NCBI GenBank assembly: GCA_018711785.1
Contig: DVHW01000115.1
Coordinates: 1 to 12,790 of the forward strand
Length of the DNA: 12,790 bases
Reading direction: 5' to 3'
Source: Candidatus Galloscillospira excrementavium
Lineage (GTDB): Bacteria > Bacillota > Clostridia > Oscillospirales > Oscillospiraceae
Part shown: one piece after another, positions 6,295 through 12,605 of the stretch
How positions within the stretch are numbered: the first letter of the stretch is position 1
Layout of the letters: every line of letters begins with the position of its first letter
Translations under genes and position numbers: made by a program
The notes under the pieces: model-generated
The model's database searches: none
Told to the model about the DNA's origin: nothing
The model's input: only the letters and a program-made list of their open reading frames with translations

Positions 6295-8370
6295 TTATTC
6301 CACGTCCCGGTAGTAGAGCCCCCGGGTGAACTGGGTGGGCGCCCAGCGGCTCCGGTCCAGGTACCGCTCGGCCACCTGGACGCACTCCCGGGGGTTCTCG
6401 GTGGTGAACATCAGCCGGGCGCCCCACAGGCCCAGCCGCCGCCAGTCGGCACGCTTGTCCGCCAGGAAGAGCTTTTTGCCGTTGAGGATCTCGTTGCGGC
6501 AGCCCCAGGCCTTCACCACCGGGAACTGCTCCCCCTTCCGGTCGGTGAGGAGGTTCACGTTCCCGCACCCGCACCGGCCGCTCCGGTTCTTGATGAGGCA
6601 GCTCTCGGTGATCATCAGGGGCAGCCGCCCGTATACGATCATCTCTATGTCCACGGCCTTGGAAATATCCCGGATCTGGGCCAGCTTCAGCTCAAAGGAG
6701 GCGGTGGCCGAGGCAAAGCCCAGGTGCCGCAGCTCCTTCACCGCCTGGGTGTTGTAGATCTCCAGGCCGAAGTCCCCCCGGAGGGTGAGGCCCGCCTCCC
6801 GGGCGGGGGCGATCATCCCCAGGTTGCCGACGAGGGCGTCGGACACCCCCAGGGCGCGGACCCGCTCCAGGCCGGCGCGGACCTCGTCCATCTCCCGGTC
6901 CCAGGCGATGCGGGGCAGGATGGCCCCCAGGGGCACCTCCCCGGCCAGGTCCACAAGCTCCGGGTGGGCGGTGAGCTCCTCCAGGGGCACATAGACTAGG
7001 GCGGGGGAGAGGGCCAGCAGCTCCCGGGTCACCTGCTCGGCCCGGCGGACCGACATGGTTAGTATGGGCGGGGTTTTGGGGCTTTCATACCGGAAGCCGG
7101 GGTGATATTCCCCCCTCCGCCGCGCCGGCGGCGCGGCGCGCTGGGCGCTCAGGTCCTCCAGCACCTGCCGCCGCAGGGCGTTGAGGGCGGACAGGGGCAG
7201 GCTCAGCCCCGGCTCCACCAGGGCCCGGGCGGCTTCGCACCGGTAGGGGGTGCCGCCGGTCTTGGCCAGCTGCTCCTCCACCTGCTCCGCCGTCAGGGGA
7301 CGGCTGCGGGCGGCCTCGGGCACCGGCCCGGCGGCGGTGGCCACCCGGCCCGCGCCGTCCTCCGCCCCCACCTGCACCGGCTCTCCCGGGTGGACCATGG
7401 CGTAGAGCTTCACGCCCACCAGGGGGTGCTCCCTGCCGTACTCGGCCCGGGCCCGCTGAAACAGCTCCTTGGGCTCCGCCGCGGCCTCCCGGACGCCGAA
7501 CATGGCCGGGCCCTTCTCCCCGGTGAAAAACCCGTCGGTAAACCCCTGGCGGGAGAAGGCGGCGGTGAGCTGGTCCATCTCCTCCGCCGTGGGCTCCCGG
7601 CCCTCCCGCAGGGCCCGGGCAAAGATGGAGGTGACCACGGCCACATACTCCGGCCGCTTCATCCGCCCCTCCAGCTTCAGGCAGGCCACCCCCATCTTCT
7701 TCAGCTCCCGCAGGTGCCCGGCCAGGGACATGTCCTTGAGGGAGAGGGGGTAGCCGTCGGCCCGGCCGTTCCAGCCGTAGGCCAGGCGGCAGGGCTGGGC
7801 GCACAGGCCCCGGTTGCCGCTGCGCCCGCCCAGGACGGAGGAGAAAAAGCACTGTCCGGAGTAGCACATGCACAGCGCCCCGTGGGCAAAGACCTCGATC
7901 TCGATGGGGGAGTGGGCGCAGATATAGGCGATCTGGTCCCGGCTCAGCTCCCGGGAGAGGACCACCCGCTCCATGCCCTCGTCGGCGCAGAACTTCACCC
8001 CGTCCAGATTGTGGACCGTGAGCTGGGTGGAGCCGTGGACCGGCAGGTCGGGGGCCGCCCGGCGCAGCACCCGCAGCACCCCCAGGTCCTGCACCAGCAC
8101 CGCGTCGGCCCCCAGGTCGCTGGCCTCGGCGGCCAGGCGGGCGGCCTCGGGCAGCTCCCGGTCGGTGACCAGGGTGTTGAGGGTCAGGTAGACCTTCACC
8201 CCCCGCACATGGCAATAGGACACCGCCGCGGCGAACTCCTCGGGGGAGAAGTTCTTCGCGTTGCGGCGGGCGTTGAAGTCCCCATATCCCAGATAGACGG
8301 CGTTGGCCCCGCACTGCACGGCGGCGGTGACCGCCTCCGGCGAGCCGGCGGGAGCGAGCAGTTCCAGCAT
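6295..8370 (-). CDS. U32-family protein with C-terminal DUF3656-type region (RlhA/TrhP-like RNA hydroxylation factor)
   Basis: Annotated historically as peptidase U32/collagenase-like. The E. coli relatives RlhA (23S rRNA) and TrhP (tRNA) are needed for RNA base hydroxylation, so an RNA-modification role is the better inference. The 691-residue protein starts MLELLAPAGS and carries the U32 signature from E159 (E-x-F-x2-G-A-L-C, then G-x-C). Cysteines at 167, 169, 174, 190 and 194 sit in this region. The second half seems to repeat the fold: FGLEIYNTQAVKEL and the IEMIVYGRLPLMITESC segment echo STQLTVHNLDGVKF and the IEIEVFAHGALCMC segment of the first half. A second cysteine set lies at 591, 600, 602 and 624. 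The length matches RlhA-like proteins (about 650-700), not the split TrhP pair of Bacillus. Start: ATG at 8370 with GGAGG 6 nt upstream; upstream in-frame sequence is only zapA shadow. It lies between zapA and dut. Target RNA unknown. Confidence 0.9.
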   Translation of the reverse strand: MLELLAPAGSPEAVTAAVQCGANAVYLGYGDFNARRNAKNFSPEEFAAAVSYCHVRGVKVYLTLNTLVTDRELPEAARLAAEASDLGADAVLVQDLGVLRVLRRAAPDLPVHGSTQLTVHNLDGVKFCADEGMERVVLSRELSRDQIAYICAHSPIEIEVFAHGALCMCYSGQCFFSSVLGGRSGNRGLCAQPCRLAYGWNGRADGYPLSLKDMSLAGHLRELKKMGVACLKLEGRMKRPEYVAVVTSIFARALREGREPTAEEMDQLTAAFSRQGFTDGFFTGEKGPAMFGVREAAAEPKELFQRARAEYGREHPLVGVKLYAMVHPGEPVQVGAEDGAGRVATAAGPVPEAARSRPLTAEQVEEQLAKTGGTPYRCEAARALVEPGLSLPLSALNALRRQVLEDLSAQRAAPPARRRGEYHPGFRYESPKTPPILTMSVRRAEQVTRELLALSPALVYVPLEELTAHPELVDLAGEVPLGAILPRIAWDREMDEVRAGLERVRALGVSDALVGNLGMIAPAREAGLTLRGDFGLEIYNTQAVKELRHLGFASATASFELKLAQIRDISKAVDIEMIVYGRLPLMITESCLIKNRSGRCGCGNVNLLTDRKGEQFPVVKAWGCRNEILNGKKLFLADKRADWRRLGLWGARLMFTTENPRECVQVAERYLDRSRWAPTQFTRGLYYRDVE

Positions 8371-8399
8371 GATTTCCTCCAGGTCAGCAAAGTATCTTC

Positions 8400-8468
8400 C
8401 CGCCGCACCGCGGCGGCACTTGGCGCGGAGATGGCGGGATTCACTCCCGCAGGGCGGGCGCCTGCGGG
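8400..8468 (-). other. Structured leader upstream of the U32 gene
   Basis: Three hairpins follow one another between the zapA terminator and the U32 ribosome site: CCCGCAGG/CCTGCGGG with a 7-nt loop (8446-8468), GCGGG/CCCGC with a 7-nt loop (8434-8450), and CCGCCGC/GCGGCGG with a 3-nt loop (8400-8416). The first two share the CCCGC arm at 8446-8450, so they cannot form together. No riboswitch class is recognised. Confidence 0.45.
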
Positions 8469-8469
8469 C

Positions 8470-8504
8470 AAAAAGAGGGGGCGCGGCCCCACCGGGCGCG
8501 CCCC
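8470..8504 (-). terminator. Intrinsic terminator after zapA
   Basis: On the minus strand an 8-bp stem GGGGCGCG/CGCGCCCC, with an inner CCC/GGG extension, is followed by TC and then TTTTT (8474-8470). It begins 10 bases past the zapA stop codon. It should reduce or end transcription before the U32 gene, making that gene dependent on readthrough or on a promoter I do not see. Confidence 0.7.
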
Positions 8505-8513
8505 GCCGGGCCC

Positions 8514-8831
8514 TCAGGCCTTCTTGTTCTGGAGCTTGAAGATCTCCCGCTTGGCCTCGGACAGTTCCAGCTTCAGCTTGGTGGCCTCCTCCAGGTACTC
8601 CTTGAGCTGCCGGCGCAGGTTCTCCGACGCCTCCACCTCCTTGAAGTACTCGTCGGCCACGTTGAGGGCGGCCAGCACGGCGGCGTCGGTCACCGAGACC
8701 TTGGCGCTGTCCAGAATCTGCTTGAGCTGGGCGTCCACATGGGCCGCCACCTTCTGGGTGTAGCCCGCGTCCTCCTCCGCGATGAGGGTATACTCCTTCC
8801 CTGCAATGGTGACCGTTTCCCGGTGTTTCAT
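8514..8831 (-). CDS. zapA: Cell division protein ZapA
   Basis: Cytoplasmic FtsZ-associated protein that cross-links protofilaments and stabilises the Z-ring. The 105-residue protein has the small N-terminal beta/alpha domain (ETVTIAGKEYTLIAEED, residues 5-21), the conserved AVLAALNVADEYF helix (51-63), and a long charged C-terminal coiled coil (about 65-105). Length and layout fit the Firmicute ZapA family. Start: ATG with a strong AAGGAGGGGG site just upstream. It is the first gene of the leftward block, has its own extended -10 promoter, and is followed by a likely terminator. ZapA next to a U32 gene is an order I associate with Clostridia. Confidence 0.93.
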   Translation of the reverse strand: MKHRETVTIAGKEYTLIAEEDAGYTQKVAAHVDAQLKQILDSAKVSVTDAAVLAALNVADEYFKEVEASENLRRQLKEYLEEATKLKLELSEAKREIFKLQNKKA

Positions 8832-8852
8832 GGCTCCCCCTCCTTGACATAC

Positions 8853-8870
8853 TAATCTAGTGTTAGATTA
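8853..8870. promoter_or_regulatory. Palindrome overlapping the zapA -10 element, candidate operator
   Basis: A perfect 7-bp inverted repeat TAATCTA-GTGT-TAGATTA overlaps the zapA -10 hexamer and covers the expected transcription start. This geometry suits a dimeric repressor. In RNA only part would be transcribed, so a hairpin role is less likely. No binding protein is identifiable from sequence. Confidence 0.5.
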
Positions 8871-8875
8871 TATCA
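8867..8875 (-). promoter_or_regulatory. Extended -10 promoter of zapA
   Basis: On the minus strand the sequence reads TGATATAAT, a perfect TGnTATAAT extended -10. The position 17 bp upstream (about 8890-8895) reads TTTCTT, a poor -35, as is common when an extended -10 is present. It lies 35 bp upstream of the zapA start codon in a locally AT-rich patch. Confidence 0.75.
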
Positions 8876-8964
8876 TATCCGGGCGGAAGAAGAAATAAAT
8901 TCTTCGTGAATTTTGCAGTTTTTCCTCCGCTTCTCCCCCTGGGGCCCCTGGCTCGATTTTTGTA

Positions 8965-8993
8965 TTTACCTGCCGGGCGATTTCATGTAAAAT
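8965..8993 (+). promoter_or_regulatory. SigA-type promoter of the dnaD-like/helicase-loader pair
   Basis: TTTACC (8965-8970) and TAAAAT (8988-8993) are separated by exactly 17 bp, close to the SigA consensus. It lies 63 bp upstream of the dnaD-like start and is divergent from the zapA promoter. Confidence 0.65.
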
Positions 8994-9004
8994 AGAGAGC
9001 AGTC

Positions 9005-9028
9005 AGAGGGGGACGGACGGTCCCCTCT
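9005..9028 (+). other. 5'-UTR hairpin of the dnaD-like gene
   Basis: AGAGGGG-G-AC pairs with GTCCCCTCT, giving nine pairs with a single bulged G and a 5-nt loop. It falls just after the expected transcription start and ends about 14 nt before the GGAAAGGAGG ribosome site. Without a T tract it is not a terminator; it may protect the 5' end of the mRNA. Confidence 0.45.
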
Positions 9029-9056
9029 ATCTCAGTTTCGGAAAGGAGGTGTCCCC

Positions 9057-10037
9057 ATGGCCCAGGACATCCTGCTGCCCGGCGCGGTGCTCTCCCTCAC
9101 CGCCCAGGCCGCCGACCGGCTGCTCTCCGCCGCCGACGGGGACGCCGCCCTGCTCTACCTGCACCTGCTGCGGCAGAGCGGCGCCTACGTGCCCGCTGCC
9201 GCGGCCAAGGCCCTCAAGTGGGGCCCGGAGCGCACCGCCGCCGCCTACGACCACCTGGTCCGCCTGGGCCTGGCCGACGGCGCGGCGCCGCCCCCCTCCG
9301 CCCCCGCCGTCCGGGAGAGCGACGAGCCCCCCGAGTACACCGGCGCCGACATCGCCCGGGAGCTGGAGAACGGCGCCTCCCCCTTCCGCGCCCTGGCGGA
9401 CGAGGTGCAGCGGCGGCTGGGGAAGATCCTCTCCACCGCCGATCTGAAGATGCTCTACACCCTCTACGACTACCTGGCCCTGCCGGCGGAGGTCATCCTC
9501 CTGCTGGTCAACTGGTGCGTGGAGGAGATGGAGCGCAAGTACGGCCCCGGCCGCCGGCCCCGGATGAGCCAGATCCGCCGGGAGGGCTTCGTCTGGCACC
9601 GGCTGGGGGTGGACACCGTGGAGGCGGCGGAGGAGCACCTGAAAAAGCAGAGCGCCCTCCGCGCCCGGGAGAGCGCCCTGCTCCCTCTGCTGGGCATCAC
9701 CGGCCGGGCGGCGGTGGAGGGGGAGCGGAAGTACCTGGCCGCCTGGCTGGACATGGGCTTCGGCGACGACGCCATCCGCCTGGCCTACGAGCGGACGGTG
9801 CTGAAAAAGCAGTCCATGAGCTGGCCGTACATGAACTCCATCCTCCGCTCCTGGCACCACAAGGGGCTGCACACGGTGGAGGAGATCCAGGCCGGGGACT
9901 CGGGCTACCCCAGGCGCTCCCCGGCCCCGGCGCCGGACCGGCAGGCCCCGCCCCCCAGCGGGGAGCAGGAGGACATCGCCTGGATGAAGCGCTTCCTCGC
10001 CCGGGAGCGGGAACACGACGGAAAGGAGGGGAGCTGA
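9057..10037 (+). CDS. DnaD-domain replication initiation protein
   Basis: DnaD/DnaB-type proteins remodel DNA at the origin or at stalled forks and help recruit the replicative helicase loader. The 326-residue protein has an N-terminal winged-helix-like region (about 1-75), a low-complexity Pro/Ala linker (76-93), and two DDBH2-like segments (about 108-200 and 208-278). The second ends in the Y-x3-I-x3-W motif (Y258, I262, W266). The first has a related MSQIRREGFVW stretch (170-180). The tail (281-303) is Pro-rich. Start: ATG with GGAAAGGAGG 7 nt upstream; a promoter lies before it. The stop is one base from the next start, so translation of the helicase loader is probably coupled. It could act as either DnaD or DnaB in the Bacillus scheme. 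Confidence 0.9.
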   Translation: MAQDILLPGAVLSLTAQAADRLLSAADGDAALLYLHLLRQSGAYVPAAAAKALKWGPERTAAAYDHLVRLGLADGAAPPPSAPAVRESDEPPEYTGADIARELENGASPFRALADEVQRRLGKILSTADLKMLYTLYDYLALPAEVILLLVNWCVEEMERKYGPGRRPRMSQIRREGFVWHRLGVDTVEAAEEHLKKQSALRARESALLPLLGITGRAAVEGERKYLAAWLDMGFGDDAIRLAYERTVLKKQSMSWPYMNSILRSWHHKGLHTVEEIQAGDSGYPRRSPAPAPDRQAPPPSGEQEDIAWMKRFLAREREHDGKEGS

Positions 10038-10038
10038 C

Positions 10039-11043
10039 ATGGCCTATGAAGCGGTGGTGCTCCGCCGGGCCACCCAGCGGCTGGAGGAGGGGCGCAAGCG
10101 CCGGGAGGAGGACCTTGACCGGCGCCGGCGGGAGATCTACGCCCAGCTGCCCCGGGTGGCGGAGATCGACCGGGAGCTGCGGGGCACCATTCTGGACATC
10201 ATCCGCGCCTCTCTGCGCAACGGCAGCGACCCGGTGCCCCCCATCGAGGTCCTCCGGGACAAGAACCTCTCCCTCCAGGCCGAGCGGGCCCAGCTCCTCC
10301 TCTCCCGGGGCTACCCGGAGGACGCGCTGGACGACCGCCCCGCCTGCGCCAAGTGCAACGACACCGGCTGGCGGGGGGCGGTGATGTGCGACTGCCTCAA
10401 GGTCCTCTGCGCCCAGGAGCAGATCAAGGAGCTCTCCCGCCTTTTGGACCTGGGGGAGCAGTCCTTCGACACCTTCCGGCTGGACTACTACTCCCCCCTG
10501 CCCTGGCCGGGGCGGGACATCTCCCCCCGGGAGAACATGGAGATGGTCTACGAGATCTGCCTGAACTACGCCCAGAAGTTTGGCCGGTTCTACTTCAACA
10601 ACCTCTTCCTCAGCGGCCCGCCGGGCCTGGGAAAGACCTTCCTCTCGGCCTGCATCGCCCGCACCGTGTCGGAGAACGGCTTCTCGGTGGTGTACGACAC
10701 GGCGGTGAACATCTTCACCCAGTTCGAGGCCCAGAAATTTTCCCGGGACATGGACGACACCCGCCAGGCCCGGGACGAGACCCGGCGCTACCTGTCCTGC
10801 GACCTGCTCATCCTGGACGACCTGGGCAGCGAGATGACCACCCCCTTCGTCCAGTCCGCCCTGTACACCCTGCTCAACACCCGGCTGACGGCGGAGAAAA
10901 AGACGGTCATCTCCTCCAATCTCAGCATGGACGACGTGCAGCGGCGCTACTCCCCCCAAATTGCCTCCCGCCTGGCGGGGGAGTACCGGGTGCTCCCCTT
11001 CTTCGGGGAGGACATCCGCCTGCTGCGGAAAAACCAGATGTGA
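10039..11043 (+). CDS. AAA+ replicative helicase loader, DnaI/DnaC family
   Basis: ATPase that opens or delivers the hexameric replicative helicase onto single-stranded DNA at initiation. The 334-residue protein has a charged N-terminal helical region (1-95) that would contact the helicase, and a zinc-finger-like set C103-x2-C106 with C117-x-C119. The AAA+ core follows: Walker A GPPGLGKT (193-200), Walker B LLILDD (256-261), a sensor-1-like SSN (292-294), and an IASRL box with a likely arginine finger, R311. Start: ATG at 10039 after AAAGGAGGGG, one base after the dnaD-like stop. The N-terminal zinc region favours DnaI-type loaders over IstB transposition helpers, and no transposase is near. 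Confidence 0.9.
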   Translation: MAYEAVVLRRATQRLEEGRKRREEDLDRRRREIYAQLPRVAEIDRELRGTILDIIRASLRNGSDPVPPIEVLRDKNLSLQAERAQLLLSRGYPEDALDDRPACAKCNDTGWRGAVMCDCLKVLCAQEQIKELSRLLDLGEQSFDTFRLDYYSPLPWPGRDISPRENMEMVYEICLNYAQKFGRFYFNNLFLSGPPGLGKTFLSACIARTVSENGFSVVYDTAVNIFTQFEAQKFSRDMDDTRQARDETRRYLSCDLLILDDLGSEMTTPFVQSALYTLLNTRLTAEKKTVISSNLSMDDVQRRYSPQIASRLAGEYRVLPFFGEDIRLLRKNQM

Positions 11044-11050
11044 GACAGCA

Positions 11051-11080
11051 GGGCGGGCTGACCCGATGGTCAGCCCGCCC
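11051..11080 (+). terminator. Terminator hairpin after the helicase loader gene
   Basis: A perfect 13-bp stem GGGCGGGCTGACC/GGTCAGCCCGCCC with a CGAT loop starts 7 bases after the stop codon. The following TTGACTCT is only partly T-rich, so the main stop may be this stem together with the palindrome just downstream. Confidence 0.75.
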
Positions 11081-11086
11081 TTGACT

Positions 11087-11116
11087 CTCGAAAAAGCGGC
11101 GCGCCGCTTTTTCGAG
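11087..11116. terminator. Perfect 30-bp palindrome, probable bidirectional terminator
   Basis: CTCGAAAAAGCGGCG is followed directly by its exact reverse complement. Folded, either strand gives a GC stem followed by TTTTT, the form of a two-way intrinsic terminator. It lies between convergent genes, the helicase loader (rightward) and the M16 peptidase (leftward). Confidence 0.7.
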
Positions 11117-11123
11117 TAAACTG

Positions 11124-11272
11124 CGGCCCGCGGCAGCGCACTCGCTGACCACGGGGGACGGTCAGCTCGCACGTTTGCGGGCCGAGAAGTGTTTTTCGCC
11201 ACGCACATGTCGCGGCGAAAAACGGATTCCACTTTTTTCGCGCCTATGGGCGCGAACTCTGCGAGGCTCGCA
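11124..11272. repeat. Cluster of inverted repeats in the convergent spacer
   Basis: This stretch holds no convincing gene but several nested or successive inverted repeats. CGGCCCGC (11124) pairs with GCGGGCCG (11177), enclosing GCTGACC/GGTCAGC (11144-11166). GTTTTTCGCC/GGCGAAAAAC (11191-11223) lies within a wider AAGT/ACTT pairing and is followed by TTTTTT (11233-11238). TTCGCGCC/GGCGCGAA (11237-11256) has a 4-nt loop. TGCGAG/CTCGCA (11260-11272) has a single base between its arms. It could be a REP- or MITE-like element, a stack of terminators or a structured RNA; sequence alone does not decide. Confidence 0.6.
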
Positions 11273-11287
11273 CTTGGTCGAATTTCT

Positions 11288-12535
11288 TTACATCAACAGC
11301 TCCCGGTAGTAGTCCTCCTCCCCGACCCGGCCCACGGCGGAGAGGGAGACCCGGTCGAAGTCAAAGAGCTCCCGGGCCAGGGCGAGCACGTCCTCCCGCT
11401 TGACGGCGTCGTAGGCGGCGATGATGTCGTCGGCCTCCAGCACCGCGCCGGAGAGGAGCTCCCCCCGGCCCAGGTTGGACATGCGGGCCTGGGTGGACTC
11501 CAGTCCCATGAGCACGTTGGCCTTGGACTGCTCCCGGGCCCGGTCCAGCTCGGCCTGGGTGACCCCCTCGTCGGCAAAGCGGCGCACCTCCCGAACGATG
11601 GTGCGCAGGGCCTCCCCCTCGGTCTCCCGGCCCAGGGCGGTGTAGATGGCGAAGAGGCCGGTCTCGGCGTGGCCGGCGCCGTAGGAGTAGATGGAGTAGC
11701 ACAGCCCCCGCTTCTCCCGCACCTCCTGCCACAGCCGGGAGGACATGCCGCCCCCCAGCAGGGAGGAGAGGAGCTGCAGGGCAAAGCGCCGCTCGTCGCC
11801 GTAGGGCAGGCCGGGGAAGGCCAGGGTCAGGTGGTTCTGCTCGGTGGCCTTTTTCTTCCGGGTGAGGGAGGGGTGGTAGACCGCCGGCTTCACCGGCGGC
11901 AGGGCAGCGCCGGAAAGGCCGCCGAAGCGCCCCTTCAGCTCCTCCACGTCCCGCTGGGTGAAGCTGCCCGCCAGGGCCACCACCAGGGCCCCGGGCAGGT
12001 AGTGCTCCGCCATGTATCCCTTCAGGAAGGCCCCGTCCATCTTCTCCAGGGTGGCCTTCCGCCCCAGGATGGGCCGGGAGAGGGAGGAGCCCTTGTAGAC
12101 CGCCGCGGCGAGCTGCTCGGCGCACAGGTCCTCCGGGTTGTCCTGGTACATGCCGATCTCCTCCAGGATGACCCCCCGCTCGGTGTCCACGTCGGCGTCG
12201 TCGAATTTGGAGCAGAAGAGCATGTCGCACAGCATGTCCGCCGCCTGGGGCAGGTGGGTGTCCAGCACCCGGGCGTAGAAGCAGGTGTTCTCCTTGGTGG
12301 TAAAGGCGTTGACCTGGCCGCCGATGGCGTCCATCTCCTCGGCCAGGGCGGCGGCGGTGCGGCGGGCGGTGCCCTTGAACGCCATGTGCTCGATGAAGTG
12401 GGCGGCCCCGTTCTCGCCGGGCCTCTCGTGGCGGCTGCCGCTGCCCACCCACACCCCCAGGGCGGCGGAGCGGACATAGGGGATGCGCTCGGTCAGGATG
12501 CGCACCCCGTTGGGCAGGGTGATCTTCTCGTACAT
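11288..12535 (-). CDS. M16-family zinc metallopeptidase (processing-peptidase/YmxG-like)
   Basis: Zinc peptidase of the pitrilysin/mitochondrial-processing-peptidase clan, probably cytoplasmic since no signal peptide is seen. The 415-residue protein is a single two-domain half-clamshell, normal for the YmxG group. The inverted zinc motif is intact: HFIEH (46-50) with ligands H46 and H50 and catalytic E49. The third ligand is E126 in ILEEI, 76 residues on, as in processing peptidase. The second domain shows the LWQEVREKRGLCYSIYSY segment typical of the family. Start: ATG at 12535 (MYEKITL) with GGAGG 7 nt upstream; the ATG at 12541 would leave a gap of one base. It lies directly downstream of pnp, as ymxG lies near pnpA in Bacillus, but a terminator separates them. 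Physiological substrate unknown. Confidence 0.93.
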   Translation of the reverse strand: MYEKITLPNGVRILTERIPYVRSAALGVWVGSGSRHERPGENGAAHFIEHMAFKGTARRTAAALAEEMDAIGGQVNAFTTKENTCFYARVLDTHLPQAADMLCDMLFCSKFDDADVDTERGVILEEIGMYQDNPEDLCAEQLAAAVYKGSSLSRPILGRKATLEKMDGAFLKGYMAEHYLPGALVVALAGSFTQRDVEELKGRFGGLSGAALPPVKPAVYHPSLTRKKKATEQNHLTLAFPGLPYGDERRFALQLLSSLLGGGMSSRLWQEVREKRGLCYSIYSYGAGHAETGLFAIYTALGRETEGEALRTIVREVRRFADEGVTQAELDRAREQSKANVLMGLESTQARMSNLGRGELLSGAVLEADDIIAAYDAVKREDVLALARELFDFDRVSLSAVGRVGEEDYYRELLM

Positions 12536-12552
12536 GAACATTCCTCCCGTGT

Positions 12553-12585
12553 AAAAAACCGGGCGGGCAAGACTGCCCGCCCGGT
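12553..12585 (-). terminator. Intrinsic terminator after pnp
   Basis: On the minus strand the perfect 11-bp stem CCGGGCGGGCA/TGCCCGCCCGG, extended by one A-T pair, is followed by TTTTTT (12558-12553). It ends just before the GGAGG ribosome site of the M16 gene, so M16 expression would need readthrough or another promoter. Confidence 0.85.
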
Positions 12586-12605
12586 GATAGTATGTGCGCT
12601 TTTTC

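Noticed and set aside
8434..8450. A tRNA T-arm-like stem (5-bp stem, 7-nt loop) on the minus strand before the U32 gene
   Set aside because: The loop lacks the TTC of a T-loop, and no D-arm, anticodon arm or matching 5' acceptor strand lies upstream; that sequence is zapA coding.
10039..11043. IstB-type transposition helper as an alternative identity for the AAA+ gene
   Set aside because: There is no transposase or terminal repeat beside it; the N-terminal zinc-finger-like cysteines and the adjacent DnaD-domain gene fit a helicase loader.
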